This document shows positions 24,143 to 35,048 of a DNA stretch of 64,000 nucleotides, piece by piece (position 1 is the stretch's first letter; the number at the start of each line of letters is the position of its first letter). Both the position numbers and the translations under genes were made by a program. This stretch comes from Rhizophagus irregularis (taxonomy: Eukaryota; Glomeromycota; Glomeromycetes; Glomerales; Glomeraceae), in the NCBI RefSeq assembly GCF_026210795.1, contig NC_089456.1, positions 2,048,501 to 2,112,500 on the forward strand. Direction: 5' to 3'. The notes below the pieces were generated by a model. It made no database searches, was not told where the DNA came from, and saw only the letters and a program-made list of their open reading frames with translations.

Positions 24143-24322
24143 AAATTTATTAAGACAATTATGTCCTTAAGTTACGAGGATAAAATGTCTACACTTATAA
24201 GGTCACATGATCACTGCTTAGTATTGGCCAATAAAAACCGTGGTTTCCATGGAGGATATAACCTATGCATTTGAGACACGATGGATAAGGTTATATCCTT
24301 TGCCGATCAGGCGAATGGGGTG
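24143..24322 (-). repeat. Right terminal inverted repeat of KDZ element
   Basis: Reverse complement of 6509-6688 with one difference seen. The hairpin arms lie at 24254-24263 and 24289-24298. It ends GGCGAATGGGGTG directly before the TGGTAATT duplication. Confidence 0.9.
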
Positions 24323-24330
24323 TGGTAATT
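24323..24330. repeat. Target-site duplication, right (TGGTAATT)
   Basis: Exact repeat of 6501-6508, directly after the right terminus of the KDZ element. Confidence 0.9.
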
Positions 24331-24339
24331 CGACAATAC

Positions 24340-26765
24340 ACCATATAATGTCGAAATATATTACACCAGTCATCACCAGACCTGATTTAAAAGCACGTGC
24401 CGATTGCCGAATTGCCGTAATGCCGATTTGTGCCGATTTGGTGAATTGACGTAATGCCGAATTGCACCTTATTTTAGTGACACAGATGATACTGAACCCC
24501 CATATAAAGGTAGACAAAATTTTTTTTTTTGATAAAATTTAGGGGTCAAAGGTGTTTCTTTTTCCTGTTCGAAGTACTATATTTAGAAAAAATTATTAAG
24601 ATCATTGATGCCATTAGTGATACAACTGATATATAATCTCCATATAAAGGTAGGTTTGATTGTTGTATAATTTAAAGGGGAGTTGGACGTTTGTTTTTTT
24701 TCAGGAAAATTGCGCGACTTCACCAAAAACTTCTTTCCTGATAGGATTTTTAATTTTTTTATAATTTATAGACGAAACTCCTTTTACTAGAGAACCAGTT
24801 TTGTCATTTCAATGGAATTTGTCCTTCTATTATTATTGCAATTTAACCAGAAAGTATTAAATTGCTGACATAATGGCATATAGCACGTAATTTACTTACA
24901 AGTGCTGTACGTTACTTCTTTATCATGATTACTCGAAGCTTTTTAATTTTTATTATTTTATTTAGGGACATTTCTAACGTGTTTTCTTTTTATTATTTTC
25001 AGATATTGCTTTCTTGGGCTGATGGTTAGATAATAGTACAGGGTGATGGTGATCTAAGAGGACGTTTCTTCGATTTTCTTCAGAAACATTGTTAGTACTT
25101 CATTTCTTGTAGAATGAACTACCTTTCCTTGGAGTGCACCTTAAGCAGTTGAGCTATATTTTTTATGGTATGTTTCAAAGAGGGTTCCTTGTTTTTTTTT
25201 ATTTTTGGGAATATCATTTATAATTATATACAATATATTTTTTAGAGAACGGTTCAGTTTTGGTTTCTATTTAATAAAATTCAAATAAATTATCAACCCG
25301 AAAATTTAAGACTGAATTAGTAAGAATAATAAAACTGAAATTATGATTATTTGCGAAACTTAATTATTTTGCCAGTGGTTAAGAAATAAAATATTTTTCG
25401 TATCATAAGAATGAATTTCATGTAATCTTTAAATTTTATTATTTATTCATTTTCAAAAAAACGTAAACTTTAAAATCATAAACTTTATTAAACCTAAAAT
25501 TTTTCGTTATTACTTTCTTTTTATTTTAATACTGAGCATTTCTAGGCGATTTTTTTTTTAATTCTAATATCATTATCCTAAAAGTTGTATGATTGACGCT
25601 CCAGTTAATGATTGGCTAAAAATGTAATTAGGTTAATCGAAAAAGGTTTTCGCGCGTTATTTTTTTTTCAAATTTTCTATTACAAAAGATAACTAAAAGA
25701 GAAATTATGGCTTGTGAAACAGGTTCTCTTGATGAAACAGGATCTTTTTAAGATTTAAATGTTGTAGAATTACCAGATCTTCCAGAAACAGAACAATTCA
25801 AGAAGCCTGGCAGGAAGAAAAATGATGTTTGGAATTATTTTATCAAAGAAGAAGCTAGAAAATTTGACCACTCACCTAGTACTTATGTATGGGCGGAGGA
25901 TCAAAATCAGCATTTACACTTGCTGTTCAAATGAATAATTATGATGATTTTTAAGTCTCCTTTTAGTTTTTCTTATATTGACGAACTTCATATGGTTAAG
26001 ATGTAAACAATCAAATCATTATTTGCAAAAATTGGCTTTATATATTCTTTCTATTGTTCCTCATAGTGCAAGCTGTGAGCGTATTTTCTCAGTATTAAAT
26101 TGGTTTATCCAAAAAAGACTAAGTATATTTATAGAATACTTTTATTTTATTAAAATTTAAAATTTTTTTATTAAATTCGTTTTTATTTTTATTAGACATA
26201 AGGTAGAAAAAGTATCCAATATGGCAAGATTGCATTCATTTTATATTTTGAATGCACAACAAGAGCTTAATTATCTGATGACGCTTTTAATGAAATAATG
26301 CAAAATTATACTAATTCACTTACTTCAGATTCAGATGTGTTTATTAATGAAATAGAAAATGATAATGATCCTTTTGAAAATTTGGTTTCAGATGATGAAG
26401 AAGAAAATAAACAGAAGATGATTCAGATTTAATTAAATCATGGAACCTGAAAAAATTGATCATGGTGAAATGGATTTAATGTAGGTGATATTCTCGCTTA
26501 ATAACACTAAAGAAAATGAAACGCAGTAATTACAGTAGTATTTTTTTTTTTTTTGCTTTTTATAGTTTTTTCTATGAGTAGTAGTTTTATATATAATAAT
26601 TTTTTTTTGTACTGCTTTTATACATGTTATAAACTTATAATTGATTTACAATAAAGATTTATAATTTGAATTAAAAGAAAAATTTTATTAAAGTTAGCAA
26701 TTCATCGGTATAATATATTTTATCAATTCGGCAATTCGGCATTACGGCAGTGTAATTCATTTTGA
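24340..26765 (+). mobile_element. Decayed hAT transposon
   Basis: The left part has CACCATATAATGTCGAAATA (from 24340) and the right part the reverse complement of CACCACAAAATGTCAAAATG (26735-26765), matching at about 23 of 28 positions. Both sides also carry dense GCCGAATTGCCGTAATGCC words (about 24400-24470 and 26725-26755). Between them are two pieces of a hAT transposase. The KDZ element inserted at the outer edge of its left terminus. Exact outer ends and target duplication were not resolved. Confidence 0.6.
25707..26432 (+). pseudogene. hAT transposase remnant, internally deleted
   Basis: The N-terminal piece encodes ...KPGRKKNDVWNYFIKEEARKF (about 25800-25865), typical of the zinc-finger BED-like start of hAT transposases. 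The C-terminal piece (25978-26160) encodes LALYILSIVPHSASCERIFS followed by VLNWFIQKRLS, the hAT dimerisation signature. An acidic tail follows up to about 26430. The whole catalytic middle is missing, there are stops in the early part, and the two pieces are only about 100 bp apart, so the gene is dead. Confidence 0.7.
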
Positions 26766-26769
26766 CATT

Positions 26770-27191
26770 TTGTGGTGCACCGCCGTAATATTTTGGCATC
26801 CCCATCATTTCAACGTCTTAATGATACTAGTATCTATAAATCTTATTAAAGTTATGCTTTACGATAGAATTACTACTATAACGATACTTGGACTTTTTTC
26901 TTTCCCGCCTGCATCCTCTTTCTACTATTGTTATCCTCTGTTTAAACAGTAAACAAACAGTAGGAACTCAGTATACTTTCAATAGACTATTTTTTTTGAG
27001 TGATGAGCTCTATGACGTAAAATTATCATGTGCATCAAAGATTCATATTTGAATCAATAAAATTTTTAATATAATCAATAATAAATACATGTGCATCATA
27101 TTTTAACTAGATAAGTAAATATATAAAGAAGCTTTATTTATAAAGATGAATGTTCGTATTAGTATTAGTATTTTAAATCATAAATAAATGA
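26770..27191. other. 3' flank of F-box unit
   Basis: Matches the 3' flanks of the other F-box units (AACGTCTTAATGATACTAG; ATACTTGGACTT; TCCTCTGTTTAAACAGTAAA). No gene seen; a 60-aa plus-strand frame here is not supported. Confidence 0.55.
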
Positions 27192-28766
27192 TTAATCAAA
27201 TATCTGTATAAGCTGACGATTGTCAATAACTAAATCATTATATTTTTGAACTTCAATATTATGCAACTTAAATTCATTTACTTCGTCACTAAAGTCAAAC
27301 AATTCCTTACCATTATTCTTAAAATTCAAATACCTAACTCTTTTCTCCTTCATAATATATTCCTTTATATAAGGTAAAATATTATTATTATATTTTTGCA
27401 TAAGATCTCTAATTAACAATATCTTAATAAAAGTACCCTGGGAATTTTTTAGGAATACTTCAAAATCATTTGCATTAATGTAAAGAAACAAATTCAAATA
27501 TTCTAATTTTGAAGGAAGAATTTGTCCTAAATTTTGTAATAAAATTGAACTACTATTATCTAATTTAGACCTTTCACAACAAATAGAAAGACAATTAAGA
27601 TTCTGTTTCATATTTTCAATCAAATTGAGTACTGGATAAACAATCTCATCATTCATATTATAAATACCAAGTAATTTGATATTTTTACAATATTCTATAA
27701 CTGATTCAAGTATTTTCTGTTGTTCAACTTTGCTCAAGAAATTCACGCTCCTGAAATTCTCTAAATAACCACCAAATTTTCGTAGTAATAATAACAATGA
27801 TTCATCGACTTTTGATGATGCATCTATGAATAAGGATTTTAATTTAAATGGCTTAGTTAAATTAAGAATTTGTTGAATAAAACTAGTATTTATATAATGA
27901 CAATAAATGATATGAACAGATTCTAAAACATTTAATTGTTCAAACATTTCATTTAAATTGATTATACCTTTAAAATTAACGCGGTATAATGTGATAGAAT
28001 TTAAAGTATTTGAACAATGATTGTAATCTTTTGATAACAATAATGGTTGATAAAAAAGAAAATCATTACTATTACTTAATACAATTTTTTTAAGATTTTG
28101 ATGTGAATTAATTATTTGCAATATATATTTGTTAATTTGCGTATTATCATAAAAACTTAAAATAGAAAGTTTTAAATTTTTAATATTGCGAATAAAATTT
28201 ATATTTTGTAAAATTAACTTAATAATATCTGCATAATCATGTAAGATCATACTATGAGTTTTTATCTCAATTTCAAGAGTATGTATATTTATTTCATTTT
28301 CAATAAATATTTTTAATAGTGATGTTTGAATTAATCTTCCAAAATCAGATTCTGAACCTAAATCTTCCAAAGGATACTTATATTTGGATTTTCTAAAAAC
28401 ATCTTCAGACCATCTTTTAATAGAATGAATGAACTTCCACATATTCAAATATTTTATAAAACTGGGATAATTGAAAAGTGTGTTTGAAGATAATAAATTA
28501 TCATTAATTTCAAATTTATTAAATTTTGTTTTTAATTCACCATTTAAACTTAATAGGTAAATTCCAATAAAGCCATAATTTCTAGTAGAAAATGAATTTT
28601 CAGTAATTAAAAATGGATTTTCCCATAATAATGGAATCGTTAAACGACACCAAAATCTGTTGACTAAAGTACATGAATATAAAGTTGAAAAATCATTTCG
28701 AAAATACTTTATAATATTTTCTGTTAATTCAGGTAAGTTTCCTGAAAATATTTTTGAACATGTCAT
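27192..28766 (-). CDS. F-box/leucine-rich repeat protein
   Basis: A 524-aa intronless frame starting at MTCSKIFSGNLPELTENIIK, chosen by alignment with all paralogues although the frame stays open 47 codons farther upstream (there it would translate the conserved promoter block). F-box-like segment LYSCTLVNRFWCRLTIPLLWENP at about residues 29-51, then irregular leucine-rich repeats. Family motifs: CSNTLNSITLYRVNF, FIQQILNLTKPFKLKSLFID, LGQILPSKLEYLNL, IMKEKRVRYLNF. Closest relative in the window is the gene at 30326-31903, which shares the ENPF-(I/L)-(I/T)-ENS(I/F)STRNY insertion. Presumed SCF adaptor; substrate unknown. Confidence 0.85.
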   Translation of the reverse strand: MTCSKIFSGNLPELTENIIKYFRNDFSTLYSCTLVNRFWCRLTIPLLWENPFLITENSFSTRNYGFIGIYLLSLNGELKTKFNKFEINDNLLSSNTLFNYPSFIKYLNMWKFIHSIKRWSEDVFRKSKYKYPLEDLGSESDFGRLIQTSLLKIFIENEINIHTLEIEIKTHSMILHDYADIIKLILQNINFIRNIKNLKLSILSFYDNTQINKYILQIINSHQNLKKIVLSNSNDFLFYQPLLLSKDYNHCSNTLNSITLYRVNFKGIINLNEMFEQLNVLESVHIIYCHYINTSFIQQILNLTKPFKLKSLFIDASSKVDESLLLLLRKFGGYLENFRSVNFLSKVEQQKILESVIEYCKNIKLLGIYNMNDEIVYPVLNLIENMKQNLNCLSICCERSKLDNSSSILLQNLGQILPSKLEYLNLFLYINANDFEVFLKNSQGTFIKILLIRDLMQKYNNNILPYIKEYIMKEKRVRYLNFKNNGKELFDFSDEVNEFKLHNIEVQKYNDLVIDNRQLIQIFD

Positions 28767-28835
28767 TATAAGCGAAGAGTAAAAAGAAAGAGAATTGTGT
28801 ATCACAGTATCGACCGGATAAATTATATTAATTTT

Positions 28836-28850
28836 CGGAAGTGATTTCCG
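28836..28850 (-). promoter_or_regulatory. Conserved upstream palindrome of F-box genes
   Basis: CGGAAGTGATTTCCG, 70 bp upstream of the ATG at 28766, with the shared neighbour ACCGGATAAATTATATTAAT on the gene side. The spacer is two bases shorter than in the copy at 4913. Confidence 0.55.
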
Positions 28851-29490
28851 ATATTGTTTTACAATTCCGTCAATTGTGTGTAACGTGTTTAGGGAAAATC
28901 TTACCATTAATGTTTTGTCATGCCGTCACGTGATGACCTGCTTACGTTTTTATTATTTTTTCCCACTTTAGAAAAATTGCGTTTTTTATTATATTTCTGA
29001 GGGGGACAGACGGACAGTTAGCCTGATCTCTACTTGTCACCGCATTATATATGTCACCTGTACTACCACGTTAAATGGCGGGAGTGCTATTTATGTGTGG
29101 TAAGATTCCCCCGTGTTTAGTGATTAGTTTATGATTTACATACTGTGCCAATACTGGTGAAGAACCGATTGAACCATATAGATAAGCATGTCTTATTATA
29201 ATTTATATTTAAATTGTTGTCTTTTATTAAATCAAATTTTACACATTCTTCTAAACAACATCATTTTTTGACCTAAGAAGAACTTATTCCATTAATGACC
29301 TATTTTAGTTTTGAAGATCAAAAATAATTTTGTGTATTATTACCACCGTTGTTGACAAATATAATTCTCAATAAATCAATCAACTTTTTTTAACCCTCTT
29401 TATTAAACGCAATTAATAATTTAATGTATTATTGCCGCTTTCAAATGGTCGAAATTGATGTTGATCACGTTACAGTCGTTACATGGTGAC

Positions 29491-29522
<32 letters not shown>

Positions 29523-30325
29523 AAGAACAAATAAAAAAAAATGTTTTTTATTTATTTGTATTATATTGTCTTTAATGCTAAAAATCTTGTTACATTCTCA
29601 AAAAGGTTAGTAAAATATATGATTGCTAGTAGTCATTTGATTTCTTAAACTTTTATAAATTTTTGGCGCAAAAAAATAGTGTATCTATAACCTGTGTCAC
29701 ATTACATACTATACATTATACATCCTTTGTCTTATGTACTTTTTGAAACTTTGTTTTTGTGTTTTTTTCTGTCACCACCTTATGTGATCCAAATTAACTT
29801 CACCCTTTTTGAAATGGATAAGTACCTAGTAAAAAATTTTCTTATACTTTTGGACCCTTGTTGCCAACCATTCATTTAATTATGTAATCCATTATTTAAT
29901 GTTACTACTAGAATCTATAAATCTATAAATCCAGAACTACATTTATACCTAGTTTATGCTTTATGATAAAATTACTATTACTATGATACTTGGACTCCAT
30001 TTCGTTTTATCTCCCGCATTCTCATTTTCCTAACACCATCGCCATTCCCCCGCTAAAACAGCAAACAAACATACATCTAAATGATAGTTTTTTGTAAATG
30101 ATCAAATTATTTGTGAGCGGCGAATTGGTTTTCATTTTGTAACGTAAAATTACTTTATCATCCAATTAAAGGTATCAATGATTTGTATTAATAAATTTTT
30201 AATAATAATCAATAGTAAATGAATACATGAACACCATGCTCTTAACTAGAATGAATAAACATATAAAGAAGCTTTATTTATAAAGATGAATATTCGTATT
30301 AATATTTTAAATTATGACCAAATAT
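28851..30325. other. Intergenic: 5' flank, poly-A run, 3' flank of next unit
   Basis: Bases 29131-29470 are homologous to 32055-32420 (upstream flank of the next gene), and 29820-30100 to the 3' flanks of other units, so the unit junction is near 29820. A less AT-rich patch at 28980-29110 (GAGGGGGACAGACGGACAG; CGTTAAATGGCGGGAGTG) is absent from the sister unit and is probably an insertion. A long run of A follows at about 29491-29517. No gene. Confidence 0.55.
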
Positions 30326-31903
30326 TTAATCAAGTTTCTGCATAAATTTATAATTGTCAATAACTGAATCACTATATCTTTGAACTCTAATATTATGTAA
30401 CTTAAATTCCTTTACTTCATCACTAAAATCAAACAATTCTGTATCTTTAAAATTCCTAAGATTCAAACACCTGACTCTTTTTTCCTTCATAATATATTCC
30501 TTTATATAAGGTAAAATATCATTAATTAATTTCCATGATGTTAAATCTTTAATTAACAATTTCTTAATAAAAGTACCTTGGGAATTTTTTAGGAATATTA
30601 CAAAATCACTTGCATTAATGTAAAAAAATAAATTTAAATATTCTAATTTAGAAGGAAGGATTTGTCCTAAATTTTGTAATAAAATTGAACTACTATTATC
30701 TAAACTAGATCTTTCGCAGCTGATGGAAAGACAATTAAGATTTTGTTTTATATTTTCAATCAAATTGAGTACTGGATAAACAATCTCATCTTTAACATTA
30801 AAAATACCAAGTAATTTGATATTTTTACAATATTCTATAACTGATTCAAGTATTTTCTGATGTTCAAGTTCGCTCCTGAAATACACGTACCTGAAATTCT
30901 CTAAATAACCACCAGACTTTTGTAATAAGAATAATAATGATTCATCTATTTTTGATGATGCATCTATGAATAAGGATTTTAATTTAAATGGCTTGGTTAA
31001 ATTAAGAATTTGTTGAATAAAACTAGTATTTAAAGAAATACAATGAATGATATGAATTGATTCTAAAACGTTTAATTGTTCAAACATTTCATTTAAATTG
31101 ATTATATCTTTAAAATTAATGCGGTATAATGCGATAGAATTTAAAGTATTTGAACAATTATAATCTTTTGATAATGATAATGGTTGATAAAAAAGAAAAT
31201 CCTTACTATTACATAATATAACTTTTTTAAGATTTTGATGTGAATTAACTATTTGCAATATACGATTGTTAATTGGCGTATTACAATTAATACTTAAAAC
31301 AGAAAGTTTTAAATTTTTAATATTGTGAATGAAATTTGTATTTTGTAAAATTAATTCAAGAAAATCTTCAAAATATATATCAAAATAAGATTTTGTCTCG
31401 ATTTCAAGAGTATGTATATTTATTTCATTTTCAATAAATATTTTTAATAGTGATGTTTGAATTAATATTCCAAAATCGGATTCTGAACCTAAATCTTCCA
31501 AAGAAGACTTATATTTGGATTCTAAAGTTCTAAAAACATCTTCAGACCACCTTTTGGCAGAAGAAATAAACTCCCACGTATTCAAATATTTAATAAAACT
31601 AGGATAATTGAAAAGTGTGTTTGAAGATAATAAATTATCATTAATTTTATATTCATTAAATTTTGTTTTTAATTCACCATTTAAATTATGTAGGTAAATT
31701 CCAATAAAGTTATAATTTCTAGTAGAAATTGAATTTTCAATAATTGAAAATGGATTTTCCCATAGTAATGGAATCGCTAAACGACACCAAAATTTGTTAA
31801 CTAAAGCACATGAATTTAAAGTTGAAAAATCATTCCGAAAATATTTTATAATACTTTCTGTTAATTCAGGTAAGTTTCCTGAAAATATTTTTGAACATGA
31901 CAT
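30326..31903 (-). CDS. F-box/leucine-rich repeat protein
   Basis: A 525-aa intronless frame from MSCSKIFSGNLPELTESIIK; the open frame extends 47 codons upstream but the conserved start is used. F-box-like segment LNSCALVNKFWCRLAIPLLWENP, then leucine-rich repeats with the family motifs FIQQILNLTKPFKLKSLFID, NLIENIKQNLNCLSISCERS, LGQILPSKLEYLNL and IMKEKRVRCLNLR. Very similar to the 27192-28766 gene over its full length and flanks, so the two arose by recent tandem duplication. Presumed SCF adaptor. Confidence 0.85.
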   Translation of the reverse strand: MSCSKIFSGNLPELTESIIKYFRNDFSTLNSCALVNKFWCRLAIPLLWENPFSIIENSISTRNYNFIGIYLHNLNGELKTKFNEYKINDNLLSSNTLFNYPSFIKYLNTWEFISSAKRWSEDVFRTLESKYKSSLEDLGSESDFGILIQTSLLKIFIENEINIHTLEIETKSYFDIYFEDFLELILQNTNFIHNIKNLKLSVLSINCNTPINNRILQIVNSHQNLKKVILCNSKDFLFYQPLSLSKDYNCSNTLNSIALYRINFKDIINLNEMFEQLNVLESIHIIHCISLNTSFIQQILNLTKPFKLKSLFIDASSKIDESLLFLLQKSGGYLENFRYVYFRSELEHQKILESVIEYCKNIKLLGIFNVKDEIVYPVLNLIENIKQNLNCLSISCERSSLDNSSSILLQNLGQILPSKLEYLNLFFYINASDFVIFLKNSQGTFIKKLLIKDLTSWKLINDILPYIKEYIMKEKRVRCLNLRNFKDTELFDFSDEVKEFKLHNIRVQRYSDSVIDNYKFMQKLD

Positions 31904-31986
31904 TGTAAGCAAGCGAAGAAGTAAAAAGAAAGAGATTTGTGTATCACATTTCACTACAGTATCAACCGGATAAATTATACTAATTT

Positions 31987-32004
31987 TGGAGTGGTGATTT
32001 TCCG
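31987..32004 (-). promoter_or_regulatory. Conserved upstream palindrome, one arm altered
   Basis: TGGAGTGGTGATTTTCCG lies 84 bp upstream of the ATG at 31903; the CGGAA arm is changed to TGGAG while TTTTCCG is kept. The CACTGTCACACAATTTATTG block follows upstream. Confidence 0.45.
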
Positions 32005-33500
32005 ACACTGTCACACAATTTATTGTGTGTAACGTGTTTAGCAAATAATTAGGCGTAATGATTTACATACTAATACTGGTGATAACCCACTTAATTCCGG
32101 TTAGAATTATAGATAAGCACGTCTTATTCGTCTTAATATAAATCTATATTAATCAAAATAAAATTTGTTTTTTTATTTTACTTATTAAATCAAAATTTTA
32201 CATTCTCAAAAACAATCTAAAAGATAGCATTTTTGATCTAAGAGAAGATTATTCTACTCATGACCTATTTTAGTTTTGAAATCCAAATAATTTTGTGTTA
32301 ATGTTACCACTATTGGCAATAAGTTCAATAAGTAGATCAATTTTGATCTTTATTAAACGTAATTATTTAGTTCATTATTGTCATTTTCAAAATGGTTGAA
32401 ATTGATGACGATCACGTAAGATGGAAAAATTTTGAAGAACGCATAAGAAAAAATATGTCGTATCAGTACTGTAATAAAAGAACATAAAATGCGCTTTTTT
32501 TTAATGCTGAAAATCTTATATTACGTTCTCAAAAAGTTTATAAAATATCATATAATTTTAATCATTTGGGTTTCAACATTACCTCTTATAAGATTTTAGC
32601 TGGAGGTAGAAATCGATAAGGTTAATCAATTAATCGATTAAGACGATTAATCGACTAAGATACCTCAAAAATCGGTTAATAGATTAATTTTATCGATTAA
32701 TTTAACCAATTAGAACGTAGAACATCTAAAAAAATTAGATATTTATTACTTCGATAAGTTTTTTTTAGTTAGACTGACTTCGTAAAAAAATAAAAAAAAT
32801 AAAAAAATCTCATTTTATGAAATTTTTTTTAAAAATAAGTCATTGTTTATCTTTGTAAAGCAGTTATTATAACCACCGGTCGAAGTGGTATAGTTTCCAC
32901 TATGAAATCCTTCCAATTTGCATTGCATTTCCACAATAACTGGAAACTTCATTGAAATCTAGAGTACACTATGGAAATTGGACAGGATCACCAAATTTTA
33001 ATAGTATAAACTTCATGTAAACCATATCTCTTCGACTTGTGATTTTTCTGAATATATCAACTATAGTAGTGTTGAAAATGTTAAAGAATCCTTCTTTTAC
33101 TACAATTTCTAAAAGGTCATCATTTTTGGGTTCATAACTAGTAGTCAATAGCGCAGTAAACAAAAAAAAAATTTTCTTTAAAAGAAATTTAAAATATATT
33201 ATATGCTCACGTTGCTAATAAGAATTACATAATTGAAACAATCTCTTATAGTAAACTTATAAAGTTTTATTTATTAAATTAATTAACATTGTATTTTACA
33301 AAATTTTCATATTTTTATTTTTTTTAGCATGATAATACGCTAAATAAACTTAAATCGTATCTCTCGTAATTTTTGGTACGGATTATTTTTTAACGTTCTC
33401 GTTAAAACTTTGTTTTAATAATTAACCTCTTTTACCAAAATAACCTTGAGAATAGTTTTCTACCCTATAAATTATAGCTTTTTATGCCCTTTTTTTATTC
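32005..33500. other. Intergenic, upstream flank plus ATCGATTAA repeats
   Basis: Up to about 32500 it is the shared upstream flank of F-box units. Bases 32610-32710 hold an imperfect cluster of ATCGATTAA/TTAATCGAT words. Bases 32880-33180 carry short inverted words (GTGGTATAGTTTCCACTATG) and a 64-aa minus-strand frame that I do not recognise. No gene is supported. Confidence 0.4.
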
Positions 33501-34560
33501 TCTTTAGATATATTTTCGGTTTTGAAAATTTTAGGAATAATTAATTCTTTTTCGTCCTAATGCTTGCAAAATCTTTTTATGTCTACAGATGACACCTGTA
33601 CACACCCAAAAAGCCGTTTTTTTGACTTTACAAAGCAATAAAATCCAAAAATATCCTTTCTCTTTCGACAGCTGTGCCACGCTTAAGAGGTAGTGGTACA
33701 CTTTACTCAAAATTCGCAAGATATTACTTTTTATAACTAGATCTGGCTACACTCACCGTGATTTCTTTGTTATGACAACAACAAAGTTCTATGCCTGTAA
33801 AACGTTTAGATCCTCAAGCAAGATACCCTTACCGGCCTTACGTGATTAAATATATGAGTGGTCGTCATAAGACGTCACCATAACCCTCGACAACATAGAG
33901 TATGTTCGAACACCTCATTCTATGTATCGAGTCGCCATTTTTTATAAACTATACTAATCACCTCAATTCAACGTTATTCATATGAAACAGCAAATAAAAA
34001 GATGGAACTGGATCACACGCTTCCGTTTACCCATCCCTGATTCTAATATGCTTGAAACCCTCAGATAAGAATAAGATTCCTATTATCGGCAAGGTTGTTA
34101 AAGTAATCCAACACTTACCAGAAAAAATTTTATTATATCCAGTTTCAAACAGAAACTTAAAAATGTTAGGTTTAGATATAATAATAAAAATTACGGGAAA
34201 GGCTAACAACGATTAGATGTTCACCAACGATGACTTGCCAATAAAAAAATTTATCATCACCCAGGTTTCACTAATCTATTAGAAATGAATGAATGAATTC
34301 TTCGTCCCATACTACCCATGAAACTTTTCCTTCTCCGGTATTAAATTGTAGATGATATTACTAAATTTATTCCGATGAGCAATTAGATGATTTACTTAGC
34401 CAACCTGACTTTTTATCTACCTTTGATTTCAGATGAAAACGATATTACGAATGATCATACTCCTAAATGATCAATGATGATTTCCAAACTCCTTCCTCAC
34501 AACATGAATAAAAGTTTATTTTGAAAATGATATCACGGTTTACTATAATGTGAAAGATCA
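33500..34560. other. Unrecognised decayed coding-like sequence
   Basis: Base composition is less AT-rich than the surroundings and several short frames on both strands are interrupted. It looks like an old insertion whose family I cannot name. No intact gene. Confidence 0.35.
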
Positions 34561-34764
34561 ATACAGCTTGTTTAAATTAGACTTTTTCTTTTAATTAATG
34601 CTTTTTCTTACTCAGTATGTTGTATTAACCAATTAATTAATTTCGGTCGATTCCAACTTCTAATTTTAGCACAAAAAAAGTGTTTTATGATCCTGCGTTA
34701 TATTACATACATACACATGTTTTTTTTACTGTGATTTTAAAACTTTTTGTTTTTTTGTTACCAC

Positions 34765-35048
34765 TAGAGTTCGGAATCAGTCGTAAAAGCCGGTTTAAAC
34801 AGTGGTTTAAACCCAGTTCATTGTTTGGACCCGAATTTTTATTCAGTTATAACCGGGTTGATTTAATTGACAATCAAGTAGAGCTGACATAATATAACTA
34901 ATAATTGGGTCCGGAACCAGATTAAAATATAACTAATAATTGGGTCTGAAGTCTGAACCAGATTAAAATATAACTAATTAATCGGTTATGCCTACTAGTT
35001 TACTAACATACTGATCACCCAAATTTTTCCAACCAATTCCAAACTCTA
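34765..35048. mobile_element. Possible MITE with TAGAGTTYGGAAT ends
   Basis: TAGAGTTCGGAATCAGT at the left and the reverse complement of TAGAGTTTGGAATTGGT at the right. The interior includes a short direct repeat of ATATAACTAATAATTGGGTC (34896-34980). The flanking 8-mers GTTACCAC and ATCACCAT agree at only five positions, so a target duplication is not established. Confidence 0.45.

Larger units (their letters stand above)
6509..24322. mobile_element. 17.8-kb KDZ-class DNA transposon with cargo genes
   Basis: Both termini, both target-site duplications and the transposase are visible. The element starts CACCCCATTCGCCTGATCGG and ends with its reverse complement. The terminal inverted repeats are 180 bp (6509-6688 and 24143-24322) with a single mismatch seen, and are flanked by TGGTAATT. 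Inside come, in order: a palindromic minisatellite, the KDZ transposase gene, about 5 kb of AT-rich non-coding DNA with a nested Tc1/mariner-like element and other repeats, a gene for an unrecognised 483-aa protein, an HMG-box-like gene, two small MITEs, and an inverted minisatellite. The near-identical termini and perfect duplication suggest a young insertion. KDZ elements with large size and accessory genes are known from fungi; this gene combination I do not recognise. Confidence 0.92.

Noticed and set aside
22823-24170. Long overlapping open frames (up to 278 aa) rich in MSSKFTRT / CPQNLQGQQ
   Set aside because: All three frames are open because the 26-28-bp unit lacks stops; the same family in the left array gives equally long frames on the other strand. 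Minisatellite translation, not genes.
28767-28907. Upstream ATG extension of the F-box gene (47 codons)
   Set aside because: The extension translates the conserved promoter block; all paralogues align from M(S/T/A)CSKI. The same applies to 31904-32044 and 39537-39581.
33531-34209. Two minus-strand frames of about 60 aa
   Set aside because: No recognisable motif, no start context, surrounded by stops; treated as decayed unidentified sequence.
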